Counted from the first letter of the stretch, positions 36,483 through 46,053 are shown. The stretch: 64,000 bases of DNA from Anaerolineae bacterium (GCA_022821805.1 JAJECX010000024.1:86306-150305), one strand, 5' to 3'. Numbers and translations: made by a program. Notes: generated by a model from the letters alone, not told the origin.

Positions 36483-37271
36483 ATGTCTGATCAGATTCTT
36501 GTTCGGCGCGCGGGCTTGGTCTTTGAAGTTACGCTCAATCGTCCGAATGAGCGCAACGCCATCAACGACGAGATGATGAATGCGCTTGCGGATGCCTTCG
36601 ACCGAGCCGAGCGCGAATTCCATGACGGCGCGCGTGTTGTGCTCTTGCGCGGCGCCGGGCGCGCTTTTTCTTCGGGCATTGACCTCAGTCAGTTCCTGAC
36701 GCTGGATGAGGACCTTCGCGATAACCTTTTCCCTTTTACCGCCCGCTATCAAGCGATTCTCAACAAGATTGAACGCTGCTCGCCGCCGGTCATCTGCGTG
36801 TTGCAGGGATACTGCCTCGGGCTGGCGCTAGAATTGGCGCTCGCCTGCGATTTTCGCATTGCGGCGCAGCGCACGAAGCTGGGGCTGCCGGAAGCGCGCT
36901 TGGGCATCATTCCGGATGTTGGCGGAACTGTGCGTCTAATCAAGCTCATCGGTCCCTCTCGCGCCAAGGATCTGATCCTGACCGGACGCACTATCGACTT
37001 GTCACAGGCGCTTGAATGGGGACTGGTGAATGCCGTTTTGCCCAAGGCAGAGCTGGAGCAGGGCGTCAAAGCTTTCGTCGAGGCGCTGGCTGCGTCGGCG
37101 CCGCTGGCGGTCAGCTATGGCAAGCGGGTTGTCAACGACATCATGGACAACGCGGCCGGATTGCAGCTGGAAGCTTGGGCGCAGGCGCAGCTATTCCGCA
37201 CGAACGACTTTCAAAATGCCATACGAGCAATGATGGACAAGACCTACCCGATAGACTGGGAGGGCAAATAG
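36483..37271 (+). CDS. Enoyl-CoA hydratase/isomerase family protein
   Basis: This is a crotonase-fold protein of 262 residues. The oxyanion-hole segment GAGRAFSSGIDLSQF and the second signature ALELALACDFRIAA, LGLPEARLGIIPDVGGTVRL are clear, and the Glu in PEARLGI corresponds to a catalytic position in many hydratases. Substrates in this family range from fatty enoyl-CoAs to aromatic thioesters, so the reaction is not assigned. It sits downstream of fabD and convergent to murQ. Confidence 0.9.
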   Translation: MSDQILVRRAGLVFEVTLNRPNERNAINDEMMNALADAFDRAEREFHDGARVVLLRGAGRAFSSGIDLSQFLTLDEDLRDNLFPFTARYQAILNKIERCSPPVICVLQGYCLGLALELALACDFRIAAQRTKLGLPEARLGIIPDVGGTVRLIKLIGPSRAKDLILTGRTIDLSQALEWGLVNAVLPKAELEQGVKAFVEALAASAPLAVSYGKRVVNDIMDNAAGLQLEAWAQAQLFRTNDFQNAIRAMMDKTYPIDWEGK

Positions 37272-37279
37272 GAGCGCGC

Positions 37280-38176
37280 CTACTCCGCGACATCGCTGAT
37301 GACAGCGCGAAGTTTCCCGCTGGCGCCTTCCAATAATAGGCGCGCCTCATCGTATTCGACGCCCAGGCGCGTCATCACCACCGCTGCCTTCACCTCGTTG
37401 TTCGCCCCTGCCAGCAGCTCCCGCGCGCGCTCGGCATCCGCGCCTGTCAGACGCATGATCAATTGGCAGGCGCGCTCAGCCAGCTTCTGATTGGACACCT
37501 TCACATCGACCATCAGATTGCCGTAGACCTTGCCCAGGCGGATCATCGCGCCGCTGCTGAGCATATTGAGGATCATCTTTTGCGCCGTGCCCGCCTTCAT
37601 GCGGGTTGAGCCGGCGATCACCTCGGGCCCGACATCAACGCCAATCGAGATATCCGCCAGCGCTCCAATGGGCGAGTCCATGTTGCAGGCGATGGCGATC
37701 GTCTTGGCGCCCAGCGATCTGGCGTATTGCAAGCCTCCAATGACGTAGGGCGTGCGACCGCTGGCGGCGATTCCGCATACCACATCGGCTGCGGTCAGCC
37801 CGCGCTGCTCAAGATTTTGCCGCGCCAGTTCGGGTTGATCTTCCGCGCCTTCGATCGAGCGCGTAACCGCTGGTCCACCGCCGGCGATTAGACCTTGCAC
37901 TATGTCGGGTGGCGCGCTGAAAGTCGGGACGCATTCGACCGCATCCAAAATGCCCAGGCGGCCGCTGGTGCCGGCGCCAATGTATAACAGGCGTCCGCCG
38001 CCTGCTATCGCCTCGGCGATGACATCGACCGCTTCGGCGATTTCAGGCAGCGCAATTCGCACGGCGGCCGCTACTTTGGCGTCTTCGCGATTGATCAGGT
38101 TGACGATCTCGAGGGAATTCATCTGATCGATCGTCGCGCTTTCGGGATTGGCTTGCTCTGTCGTCAAATTCGTCAT
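37280..38176 (-). CDS. murQ: N-acetylmuramic acid 6-phosphate etherase
   Basis: This enzyme cleaves the lactyl ether of MurNAc-6-phosphate to give GlcNAc-6-phosphate and D-lactate in peptidoglycan recycling. The SIS-domain sugar-phosphate motif GAGTSGRLGILDAVECVPTF, the Glu-containing RSIEGAEDQPELA and the late KVAAAVRIALPEI-type helices identify it. The start is the ATG at 38176, overlapping the kinase stop as ATGA; the ORF-track start 18 bases earlier is inside the kinase gene. The product is 298 residues, normal for MurQ. It is the last gene of the recycling operon. Confidence 0.95.
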   Translation of the reverse strand: MTNLTTEQANPESATIDQMNSLEIVNLINREDAKVAAAVRIALPEIAEAVDVIAEAIAGGGRLLYIGAGTSGRLGILDAVECVPTFSAPPDIVQGLIAGGGPAVTRSIEGAEDQPELARQNLEQRGLTAADVVCGIAASGRTPYVIGGLQYARSLGAKTIAIACNMDSPIGALADISIGVDVGPEVIAGSTRMKAGTAQKMILNMLSSGAMIRLGKVYGNLMVDVKVSNQKLAERACQLIMRLTGADAERARELLAGANNEVKAAVVMTRLGVEYDEARLLLEGASGKLRAVISDVAE

Positions 38177-39102
38177 TTCTTTGCCGTGCCCCATTCCATT
38201 TTCGCCAGCATTGCCGCGCCGATCACTGGCGGACGCTTGGCGACCGGGCGTTTTGCCAGCGCGAGTCGTCGCGTGACATCTTTCGACAGCCAGTTGTCGT
38301 TGTCCAGCAGCCCGCCAGCAAAGGCGATCGGCGCCTCCGCGTAATCCAGCCTCCGCCGCAGCGTCCGCACTTGATCGGCCAGATATCCCGAAGCGCGTCG
38401 CAGAATGTGCCTCGCCTGCTCATCGCCATCAGCCGCCCGCGCCAGAACCAATGGCGCCAAGCCCCCAATTCTAACCGCCGGCGCCGCATCAGACTGGTAC
38501 ACCCATGCCACCAACTCCCGCGGATGCGATAGTCCAAGCTCGTCAAGGCAGGCGCGAGCCAACGTGGCTTCGTTCGAATCCAAACCCAAATCATATTCCT
38601 GCAATGCCTGCCGCAGCAGCTCGCGTCCGATCCAGTAACTGCCGCCTTCGTCGCCGAGCAGGTATCCCCAGCCGCCCACTTGCAAGCGAATGTCCCCGGA
38701 CTTATATCCGTAGGCGCCACTGCCTGTGCCGGCCAGCAGCAAGATGCCGTGACGCGCTTCCAATGCGCCAACCAGCGCAATCTCGAGGTCGGAACTCGGT
38801 ACGAGATGACTTGTTGGCAAGAGGGGCTTCAGCGATTCGAGCAGCCATCGCTCGCTGTGAAGATTGGACGCGCCAGCGATGCCGATGCCCGCAGCGCTTA
38901 TGCGCTTCGGCTGAAAGTTCGCCTCGTCCAGGGCAGCGAGGACGCCGCGTTGGATCCGCGCCCGCGCCTCGGCATGCCCGACGACGCTTGGATTGACGGC
39001 ACCAGCCTTCAGCGACGACAACTCATCCAGCTTGGCATTGACGATGGCGATTCTCAGCGTGCTTCCGCCGCCGTCAATGCCCATAAACAGCGGCTCGTTC
39101 AT
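38173..39102 (-). CDS. N-acetylglucosamine/N-acetylmuramic acid kinase, BadF/BcrA ATPase family (MurK-like)
   Basis: This is a sugar kinase of the BadF/BadG/BcrA/BcrD ATPase family, to which MurK and mammalian NAGK belong. The phosphate-binding loop MGIDGGGSTLRIAIV is N-terminal; LLAGTGSGAYGY and GWGYLLGDEGGSYWIGRELL complete the ATP and sugar sites. The length of 309 residues fits. Its place immediately before murQ and after nagZ suggests that it phosphorylates the MurNAc and/or GlcNAc released by NagZ, with MurQ acting next. It overlaps both neighbours by 4 bases. Confidence 0.88.
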   Translation of the reverse strand: MNEPLFMGIDGGGSTLRIAIVNAKLDELSSLKAGAVNPSVVGHAEARARIQRGVLAALDEANFQPKRISAAGIGIAGASNLHSERWLLESLKPLLPTSHLVPSSDLEIALVGALEARHGILLLAGTGSGAYGYKSGDIRLQVGGWGYLLGDEGGSYWIGRELLRQALQEYDLGLDSNEATLARACLDELGLSHPRELVAWVYQSDAAPAVRIGGLAPLVLARAADGDEQARHILRRASGYLADQVRTLRRRLDYAEAPIAFAGGLLDNDNWLSKDVTRRLALAKRPVAKRPPVIGAAMLAKMEWGTAKK

Positions 39103-40298
39103 CGCCCGTCAACGCTTTCGACAATGAGATCATGGAACGCCCGGCGAAAAGCATGAATGCCCTCGTCGTGCCGCCCGTGATAGACGCGATTCGTCAGCGC
39201 CGCGCTGACCAACTGCCGTTCCGGATCAATCCATAGCGATGTGCCGGTGAATCCGGTGTGCCCGTAGGCGCTTCCACTATAAAGGTCACCGGCTGAAGAG
39301 TCGCTGTCCGCTTTCAGCATCCAGCCCAAGCCCATTCGATACTGCCCGGCAACCTGTAGACGGTTTGCTTCAGCGCGCAGTTCGGCGCCGATGCCCAGGC
39401 GCTCGTCGCCGGCGAGCCAGGCTTGACCAAAACGGGCGACATCCAACGCCGTCGCAAAGAGCCCGGCATGTCCTGCGATGCCGCCGACGCCGCAGGCGTT
39501 TTCATCGTGAACCTCGCCCCAGGCGCGCCGCTGCCGCCAGTGATTGTCCAATTCCGTCGGAGCGATTCGATCGCGCTCTGCCCCATTCAGCATCGGATTG
39601 TACGTGAATGAGTCCAGTCCCAGCGGTTGCAGCGCCAAGTCATTGACCGCCGTATCCAGCCTGCTTCCATGCAAGCGCGCAACCGCTTCGCCAAGCAGCA
39701 TGATGCCGATGTCGGTATAACGAATGGTGTCACCGATTGTTCCAGCGAAGGGAAAACCGACCATGGCGCGTAAGCCGCTCCGCCAGCGCGCCTCATCATA
39801 GTGACGAACATGAGTGGGCGGTGGCGGCGGCCGATCAGCCGCCAGCAGGTAGACCGAAAACCAGGGTGGCAAGCCCGAGCTGTGCGTGAGCAGATGTTTG
39901 AACGCGACGTCGCCAGGATCAACCGACATGCCGCGGAAACGCCCTTCCACCGGCAGACGGGCGCGCGTATGCGGATCTTGCCCGCTGGCGATTTCGCGCG
40001 GATTCAACCGGCCGAATTCGGGCACGATGTCCACCAGGCGACTCTCCAAGCCGATGGCGCCCGCCTCGACCAGCGCCAGAAAGCTTGTCTCGACGATAAG
40101 CTTGGTCACCGAAGCGAGATCAAAGAGCGTGTCGGTGGTAACCGGCATCGTTTGATCATCCGGATCAATCCAGCCCCAGGCATCCTGCCAGACCTTCTCT
40201 CCCCGATGAATGACGCAGATGCTCAGCGCGGGAAATGTCCCCGGCAAATGACGTTCCAGGAGTCGTGCGAAAGAAGGGTGATCGGCGAAACAAGTCAT
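39099..40298 (-). CDS. Class C beta-lactamase-like serine hydrolase
   Basis: This is a 399-residue serine hydrolase of the beta-lactamase/penicillin-binding protein (AmpC, EstB, YbbE) family. The SxxK motif is in DLASVTKLIVET at about residue 62, a Tyr motif is in IRYTDIG, and the third box is represented by GHTGFTGTSLWID. No signal peptide is apparent. In Bacillus-type muropeptide recycling clusters a related gene (ybbE) sits beside nagZ and murQ, so a peptidoglycan-peptide role fits better than antibiotic resistance. It shares one base with the nagZ stop and overlaps the kinase gene by 4 bases. Confidence 0.88.
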   Translation of the reverse strand: MTCFADHPSFARLLERHLPGTFPALSICVIHRGEKVWQDAWGWIDPDDQTMPVTTDTLFDLASVTKLIVETSFLALVEAGAIGLESRLVDIVPEFGRLNPREIASGQDPHTRARLPVEGRFRGMSVDPGDVAFKHLLTHSSGLPPWFSVYLLAADRPPPPPTHVRHYDEARWRSGLRAMVGFPFAGTIGDTIRYTDIGIMLLGEAVARLHGSRLDTAVNDLALQPLGLDSFTYNPMLNGAERDRIAPTELDNHWRQRRAWGEVHDENACGVGGIAGHAGLFATALDVARFGQAWLAGDERLGIGAELRAEANRLQVAGQYRMGLGWMLKADSDSSAGDLYSGSAYGHTGFTGTSLWIDPERQLVSAALTNRVYHGRHDEGIHAFRRAFHDLIVESVDGR

Positions 40299-41836
40299 CA
40301 GATCTCCACCGTAAGTTTGCCAGTTGGGATGGTTTCGCCGCAGATCGCGTCTACTGCCGCCAGCAACGAGGGTTTGCTGTCGCCATTTGTGCAGATGATT
40401 GTATCGGCGCCCTTGAGCAGTCCCGCGTCGTATGGATTGCGCGCGCAGACCAGGATTACCTTGCGGGCGCGCTCGCAGACTAACTGAGCCGACTGCAATT
40501 GCGCCGGCTGCATATGCGCGTTGCGCGTAACCAGGATGATCCTGTCCGCAACCCTTGCCATGCTGTCTACGTCCGCCGTCCGATTCGCCGCTTCCGACGA
40601 AGGATCAATCTTGACGCATTTGACACCGGGCAGCCGCCGCGACAGATAAGCGGCGAATTGGCTTGGAACCTCCGCTGCGGCGCCGTCGGCAGCTTGCGGA
40701 GCAGAGAATTCAATCAAGCCAACTTGCGCCGAATCCGCGTCCAGGGGAAGCGCCTCGCCTTGTCTCAAAAGCGCGAGGCCAGCGCGAGCGGCTCTTGCCG
40801 CCAGCGACCGATGCGCATCGCAGCCGACAATCTCGATAGGCGGCGCGTCATCAAGCGGGAAGCGTCGTTTAAGCATCCGGATCCGCCTTACTGACTGGTC
40901 AATTCGCTCCGCTGACCAGCGCCCGCTTCGCGCTGAGGCCAGCGCCGCTTCGTAAGCCGCTGTCTGCGCCGCGCGCGTATGAGAAAACAAGACCATATCC
41001 ACACCCGCCTCGATCGCGAGCGCGGCCGATTCTCCCGCGCCAAACTCGTCGGTGATCGCCTTCATTTCCATACAGTCGGTGCAGACCACGCCATCATAGC
41101 CGAATTCATCCCGCAGCAAACCGCTTGCGATTCGCGGCGACAGCGTCGCGGGCCGCTTGGCGTCAAGCTGGTCGTAAATGACGTGCGTCAGCATTATACA
41201 GCCGACATCGGCGGCGATTGCCGCGCGAAAGGGCGCAAGGTCTTCTTGAAAGAGGTCGTTTAACGAGCCCTTCGTTTTGGCTGGCGCATCGTGTGTGTCG
41301 ATTACGGAGCTGCCAAGGCCGGGGAAATGTTTTGCCGTCGCCGCCGCGCCAGCGCGCTGAAAGCCTCGTATCTGCGCCGCGACCGTATCGCTGACCAATT
41401 GCGGATCGCGCCCAAGCGCGCGTGTGCCAATCGAAGGGTTGTCTCGCTGGCGCGCGAGATCAGCGACTGGCGCGAGATTCCAATTGAAGCCCAGCGCAGC
41501 CAGCTCGCGCCCCATCATATAGGCGATATCTTCGGCTAGCTGGAGATCGCCGGCAGCGCCAAGCGACATCGCTCCAGGACTTTCCGTGAAGCCCTCGCGC
41601 AGACGGGCGACTGCGCCCCCTTCTTGATCAATGCCCACCAAGATCGGTTGTTTCGCCGCTGCCCGGCAATCCGTGACCAGCCGCTTGACCTGCGTCGGCG
41701 AAGCGACATTCCGCGCGAAAAGATAGACCCCGCCGATGCGCCCGCTCGCGAGCCAATGCAAGATATGCCGTGGCGGCCTCAGCCCTTCAAAGCCCACCAT
41801 CATTAGCTGCCCGACTTTTCCCGCAAGCGATTCCAT
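40298..41836 (-). CDS. nagZ: Beta-N-acetylhexosaminidase, GH3 family (NagZ-like)
   Basis: This is a glycoside hydrolase family 3 enzyme that trims GlcNAc from GlcNAc-MurNAc(-peptides). The N-terminal TIM barrel shows VGIDQEGGAVARL, TAKHFPGLGSSVIDTHDAP with the His-Asp dyad characteristic of NagZ, and VCTDCMEMKAI holding the nucleophile Asp. The 512-residue length means an added C-terminal alpha/beta domain, as in the Bacillus enzyme and unlike the single-domain E. coli NagZ. No signal peptide is visible, so it should act in the cytoplasm on imported fragments. The MFS gene lies 9 bases upstream. Confidence 0.92.
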   Translation of the reverse strand: MESLAGKVGQLMMVGFEGLRPPRHILHWLASGRIGGVYLFARNVASPTQVKRLVTDCRAAAKQPILVGIDQEGGAVARLREGFTESPGAMSLGAAGDLQLAEDIAYMMGRELAALGFNWNLAPVADLARQRDNPSIGTRALGRDPQLVSDTVAAQIRGFQRAGAAATAKHFPGLGSSVIDTHDAPAKTKGSLNDLFQEDLAPFRAAIAADVGCIMLTHVIYDQLDAKRPATLSPRIASGLLRDEFGYDGVVCTDCMEMKAITDEFGAGESAALAIEAGVDMVLFSHTRAAQTAAYEAALASARSGRWSAERIDQSVRRIRMLKRRFPLDDAPPIEIVGCDAHRSLAARAARAGLALLRQGEALPLDADSAQVGLIEFSAPQAADGAAAEVPSQFAAYLSRRLPGVKCVKIDPSSEAANRTADVDSMARVADRIILVTRNAHMQPAQLQSAQLVCERARKVILVCARNPYDAGLLKGADTIICTNGDSKPSLLAAVDAICGETIPTGKLTVEI

Positions 41837-41845
41837 CGCCTGAGC

Positions 41846-43036
41846 CTATCGCGTCGCCGCGAAAATCTTCCGCGCTTCCCAGCGGATCATGAATTCATAA
41901 AGCGCCACCATCAGCAGCGCGCCCAGGAAAATGAAAAAGCTGATCGACTCCGGACCGACATATTCCGCAAATACGCCGCCCATGCCCGCCAGCGCCGCGC
42001 CACCCAAACCGGCGCAGCCAACTTGAAAACCAATTGCGTTTACCGCGTGGTCGCGCCCGACCCGGTCGTTGGTCTGCAGAATCAGGATCGGGAATACCGC
42101 CGCCAGACCGAATCCGATCCCGATGAGACCGAGGAGGCTGAGAACATCGCTAACATTGAGGAAGAGCAGCAGCGCGCCGATGACGGTGAAGCCGAAGCAG
42201 ATATTCAGCAGCGTTCGGTCGCCCAGGCGCATGGCGAGCAGCCCCATCGTAATGCGCCCCACCGTGAAACTGGCCCAATATGCGCTGACCCAGCTGCTCG
42301 CGATCTCCTGCGGCAGGCTGCGCGCTTCGATTAACAATGTATTAGCCAGCTGCCCGGTGCCGATCTCAACGCCGCCATAAAGGAAGAAAAACACCAGCCC
42401 AAGGATCACAATTGGCCGGCGCAATGTATAGCGCGCGGACGGACGAGCCTGGGCTTGCGTTGCAGTATCGCTCGATTGCCGGATTCTCCAGAGCGGCAAG
42501 CTGAGCAGTATGACCAGTCCAATCAGCAGCAAGATGATGCCGACGAGCACATAACTGGATTGCCAGCCACTGCCCTCGTAAATCACGAAATGCGTTACGA
42601 TCGCCGGCGCAATCGTCAAGCCGATGCCCCAGCAAGCGTGCAGCCAGTTCATCACGCTGGCGCCATAATTCGCCGAGGCGAAATTGTTCAAGCCGGCGTC
42701 CATCGTGCCTTTGCCGATGCTGGCGATGAAAGCGACGCCGAGCAGGACGATCCAGGCGGGCGCAATGGCGTAACCGAGAATGCCGATTCCCGCGAATACC
42801 ATGCCGCCGACAAGCACCGGACCAATAGAAAACCGGCTGATAATCGAGCCGCTGAGAAATGCGGCGAACAAACCGCCCAGCATCGCCGCCGGCGCCAGAG
42901 CCGCCAGCGAATCATGCGATACCTTGAACGTGTCCTGCATATAGGTCCAGGAGATATTCAGCAATCCCGACGCGATGCCAATCACGATGAAAATCAGGTA
43001 GGCGACCAGGATGGGGAAGGTCTTCTTGAATTTCAA
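41846..43036 (-). CDS. MFS transporter, possible cell-wall-sugar permease
   Basis: This is a twelve-helix MFS protein of 396 residues. Typical loop motifs are visible around GIGKGTMDAGLNNFASANYG in the N-terminal half, a stretch reminiscent of fucose-permease-type carriers, and RITMGLLAMRLGDRTLLN in the second half. It is the first gene of the operon that continues with nagZ, the serine hydrolase, the MurK-like kinase and murQ. Position alone suggests import of a muropeptide or amino sugar. The family as a whole carries many unrelated substrates. Confidence 0.85.
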   Translation of the reverse strand: MKFKKTFPILVAYLIFIVIGIASGLLNISWTYMQDTFKVSHDSLAALAPAAMLGGLFAAFLSGSIISRFSIGPVLVGGMVFAGIGILGYAIAPAWIVLLGVAFIASIGKGTMDAGLNNFASANYGASVMNWLHACWGIGLTIAPAIVTHFVIYEGSGWQSSYVLVGIILLLIGLVILLSLPLWRIRQSSDTATQAQARPSARYTLRRPIVILGLVFFFLYGGVEIGTGQLANTLLIEARSLPQEIASSWVSAYWASFTVGRITMGLLAMRLGDRTLLNICFGFTVIGALLLFLNVSDVLSLLGLIGIGFGLAAVFPILILQTNDRVGRDHAVNAIGFQVGCAGLGGAALAGMGGVFAEYVGPESISFFIFLGALLMVALYEFMIRWEARKIFAATR

Positions 43037-43317
43037 TTGAGCTCGTTTCGATTAGAGCAATGCAATCTATCATACTTTGTCCGAACGGTCGCGCAATGGT
43101 TTCGTGGCTGCTTTCCCGGCTGGTACAGTGCCCGGTCGCGCGTCAATCCAGTCGCCTTTTGTCCGGCTGGTATGCTTTCATGAATACGCAGCGCGTCTCA
43201 ACCGACAATTGCTGCCTAAAGCTCGCGCTTCGCATTTCGCCAGTCTTTGTGCACTTGGTCCCTTTGTGGTTAACTTAAGTTAGTTGCCGACAGGATTGAT
43301 CCGCTGGAACAGAAGAA

Positions 43318-44391
43318 ATGGCGCGAACGAATGAGCAAGACCTGATTGAAGTACGCCCCGATGAGGGATTTGACGAAGCGCGACTGCAGCGCTATCTGCG
43401 GGGAAAGCTGCCGGGCGCCGAAAATGCGATGAACGTGCGGCAGTTCGCCGGCGGCAAAGCCAACCTGACCTATCTACTGACCTTCGGCGAATCCGTGGAA
43501 TACGTCTTGCGCCGCCCGCCGCTGGGGACCTACGCGCCATCTGCTCACGACATGGGGCGCGAAAACCGCGTGCTGTCCGTATTGCCCGATGCCTTTCCCT
43601 TCGCGCCGCGTGTACACCATTATTGTGAGGATGAAGCGGTAATCGAGGCTCCTTTTACCATCATGCAGCGCTGCCATGGCACTGTAATCCGCGGCGCCAT
43701 GCCCGCCCGCTTCGCCGCCAACCCGCGTGCTCCGCAATTGCTAAGCCGGGCGCTCGTCGATACGCTGGCCGCTTTCCATGCAGTCGACTATCAGGCGCTG
43801 GGCTTGTCCCAGTTAGGAAGACCCGACGGTTTTATCAAACGGCAAGTGGAAGGCTGGTGGCGGCGCTGGAACGCGGCGGCGCCGGATGAGAACCCGCATG
43901 TTAACCGGATCTATCGCTGGCTGGCTCATCATCTGCCCGATTCCGACTATCACTCGCTGGTACACAACGATTACAAGCTGGATAACACCATGTTCGACGC
44001 TGACGATCCCGCCCGCGTTGTCGCCATCCTTGATTGGGATATGTGTACGCTTGGCGATCCGCTGTCTGATGTCGGCACGCTCCTGACTTACTGGACGCAG
44101 CCAGACGATTCGGAACCCGTACGGGCGATCGGCGCCATGCCCGCCGGCGATTATGACTTTTACAGTCGCGAGCAGATTCTACAACGCTATGCTGAACAGA
44201 GCGGGCGCGACCTGTCAAATATCCAGTTCTATCAACTGCTGGGGATCTTCCGGCTGCTTGTTATCATGCAGCAAATCTACATTCGCTACCTAAAGGGATT
44301 TACCAAAGACCAGCGATTTGCCAGTCTGGGTGATGCGGTCAACGGATTGGTGGCATGGGCGCTGGAGGTAATGGAAAGCCGCCAGGATTGA
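43318..44391 (+). CDS. Phosphotransferase family protein (APH/ACAD10-like)
   Basis: This is a 357-residue aminoglycoside-phosphotransferase-fold protein of the group found next to acyl-CoA dehydrogenases (ACAD10/11 N-terminal type). Kinase landmarks are the Lys-containing FAGGKANLTYLLTFG region, the catalytic loop LVHNDYKLDNTMFD and the metal-binding AILDWDMCTLGDPLSDVG. These proteins probably phosphorylate hydroxyacyl-CoA or similar small molecules rather than antibiotics. No acyl-CoA dehydrogenase is adjacent here. It is convergent with the plsC-like gene, with 2 bases between stops. The 281-base gap upstream shows no clear elements. Confidence 0.88.
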   Translation: MARTNEQDLIEVRPDEGFDEARLQRYLRGKLPGAENAMNVRQFAGGKANLTYLLTFGESVEYVLRRPPLGTYAPSAHDMGRENRVLSVLPDAFPFAPRVHHYCEDEAVIEAPFTIMQRCHGTVIRGAMPARFAANPRAPQLLSRALVDTLAAFHAVDYQALGLSQLGRPDGFIKRQVEGWWRRWNAAAPDENPHVNRIYRWLAHHLPDSDYHSLVHNDYKLDNTMFDADDPARVVAILDWDMCTLGDPLSDVGTLLTYWTQPDDSEPVRAIGAMPAGDYDFYSREQILQRYAEQSGRDLSNIQFYQLLGIFRLLVIMQQIYIRYLKGFTKDQRFASLGDAVNGLVAWALEVMESRQD

Positions 44392-44393
44392 CC

Positions 44394-45134
44394 TCAGCCG
44401 CCGGGCGCGACGAATTCGAGGCAATCGGTGGCAGCGTTTTCGATATCGCTGTAATAGCCGCGCAGATAGGCGTATTCGTCGGGCATGGTCAGCGCCAATT
44501 GATGCATGGCTTGTGTGATCATTTTGGCCAGTTCCGTCCGCCGCGCCCGTCTCGCTCCTTGCGCGCGAAAGCGAAAAGGCTTGCCGAATACGACCTTGGC
44601 ATAAGCGCGGCGAAAGCGCTTCAAACGCCGCCGCCAATCTTCCGCGCCGCAGATCGCCGTCGGTACGATGACGGCATCGGCTTTGGTGGCGATATAAGCC
44701 AAGCCCTCCTTCGCCTGCTGCATGCCGGCCGGATGGCGCGTGCCCTCGGGCGCCATCAGCACCATCTGTCCGCTCTTCAGCAGCGCGATAGTCTGCCTGA
44801 GCGCGCGCCGGTCATATTCGCCGCGGTGAATCGGATAATGCCCCCATTGCCGCAAGAACCAACCGGCCACCGGTATGCTGAAGTTTTCCGCCTTGGACAG
44901 CGAGATTGTATAACGAAACGGGATGCCTAAGGTTACGACGATCGGATCGAGATAGGAGACGTGATTGATCATCAGGCAGGTAGGTCCCTGCCGCGGAACA
45001 TTTTCCAGCCCGCAGACATCGACCTTGCAGAATGACGGCGCCAACGCTCGCAGAAGCGGATGCATGATGCGCCGCGCCCTGTCATACTGGGGCTGCCGCG
45101 CGATGTATTCTTCTATGCTCAATTCATGAGACAT
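44394..45134 (-). CDS. plsC: 1-acyl-sn-glycerol-3-phosphate acyltransferase family protein
   Basis: This is a lysophosphatidic acid acyltransferase-type enzyme of phospholipid synthesis. The acyltransferase block I is NHVSYLDPIVV (NHxxxxD), and block III is APEGTRHPAGMQQAKEGLAY. The 246-residue length fits PlsC. It lies 18 bases downstream of the pseudouridine synthase on the same strand. Other LPLAT members such as ornithine-lipid acyltransferases share these motifs, so the acceptor is presumptive. Confidence 0.88.
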   Translation of the reverse strand: MSHELSIEEYIARQPQYDRARRIMHPLLRALAPSFCKVDVCGLENVPRQGPTCLMINHVSYLDPIVVTLGIPFRYTISLSKAENFSIPVAGWFLRQWGHYPIHRGEYDRRALRQTIALLKSGQMVLMAPEGTRHPAGMQQAKEGLAYIATKADAVIVPTAICGAEDWRRRLKRFRRAYAKVVFGKPFRFRAQGARRARRTELAKMITQAMHQLALTMPDEYAYLRGYYSDIENAATDCLEFVAPGG

Positions 45135-45152
45135 GAGGCTGATCGCTCGAAA

Positions 45153-45953
45153 TCACCGGCGCGTCTTGCGCTTGCGTTCGCGCCGCTTGCTTCGGATCGC
45201 GCTCAATTCGGCAGCGGGTGTCAGCATGGCGCTGACTTCTTCTTCGTCAAGTTGATACCAGGCGCCTTTGCGCAGCGTCCCCAAGCCCAGCTGTCCAATA
45301 TGCGTGCGGACGAGGCGAATGACCGGATGGCCCAAGGTCGCGGCGACGCGTTTGATCTGACGCTTGCGGCCCTCGGTCATCACCAGGCGCAGAATTGAGG
45401 ATCGCTTGGACGATTGCAGCATCGTGACGGAGCAAGCGGCGGTGCGGCTGTCGTCAAGCCAAATGCCGCTCTCCCAGGCATTAACCGTGTCTTTGGACAC
45501 CTTGCCCTTCACGGTGACTTTGTAGGTCTTCGTATGTTCGTAACGCGGATGCGAGATTCTGTTGGCAAGCGCGCCATCGTTGGTCAGGATCATCAAACCT
45601 TCGCTGTCGGCATCCAGCCGGCCGATGGTGAAAAGATGACCCGGCACGTCGATCATTTCACGGATCGTCGGGCGCTCATCGCCTTTCTCAGCCTTATTCG
45701 TGCTGAGCACGCCCTTCGGCTTGTTGACAACGATGTATAGCGGCTCGAAAGAATCCGTGATTCGCTCGCCATCAACGAGGATGACGTCCTTAAGGGGGTC
45801 GGCGCTGGCGCCGACTTCGATGACCTTGCCATTCACCCGCACCCGTCCGGCGCGGATGATCGCTTCGCATTTCCGCCGCGAGCCGATATCCGCCTGCGCC
45901 ATGATCTTATGCACGCGCTGCCTTGGCACGGTCCGTCCTTTCTCCCACGTCAT
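45153..45953 (-). CDS. Ribosomal large-subunit pseudouridine synthase, RsuA/RluB family
   Basis: This is an rRNA pseudouridine synthase with an N-terminal S4 RNA-binding domain (VHKIMAQADIGSRRKCEAII) and the catalytic motif TIGRLDADSEGLMILTNDG containing the Asp nucleophile. The C-terminus is a basic tail (RSKRRERKRKTRR). The ORF-track TTG start is less likely than the ATG at 45953, which has GGAG upstream; the protein is then 266 residues. RluB is the best guess among the RsuA/RluB/RluE/RluF relatives. Confidence 0.92.
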   Translation of the reverse strand: MTWEKGRTVPRQRVHKIMAQADIGSRRKCEAIIRAGRVRVNGKVIEVGASADPLKDVILVDGERITDSFEPLYIVVNKPKGVLSTNKAEKGDERPTIREMIDVPGHLFTIGRLDADSEGLMILTNDGALANRISHPRYEHTKTYKVTVKGKVSKDTVNAWESGIWLDDSRTAACSVTMLQSSKRSSILRLVMTEGRKRQIKRVAATLGHPVIRLVRTHIGQLGLGTLRKGAWYQLDEEEVSAMLTPAAELSAIRSKRRERKRKTRR

Positions 45954-46053
45954 CGCGTCGCGCTCCAAGTCCAATAATAGGGAAGGCTGTTGTTTCGCGC
46001 TAGGGAGGTTTCGAAGCGCGCCGGGCGCTCACTTAGGCAGCTGGGCAGTTAGC

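Noticed and set aside
39099-40298. Antibiotic-resistance beta-lactamase.
   Set aside because: The motifs are those of the general class C serine hydrolase family, and the operon context is peptidoglycan recycling with no ampR-type regulator.
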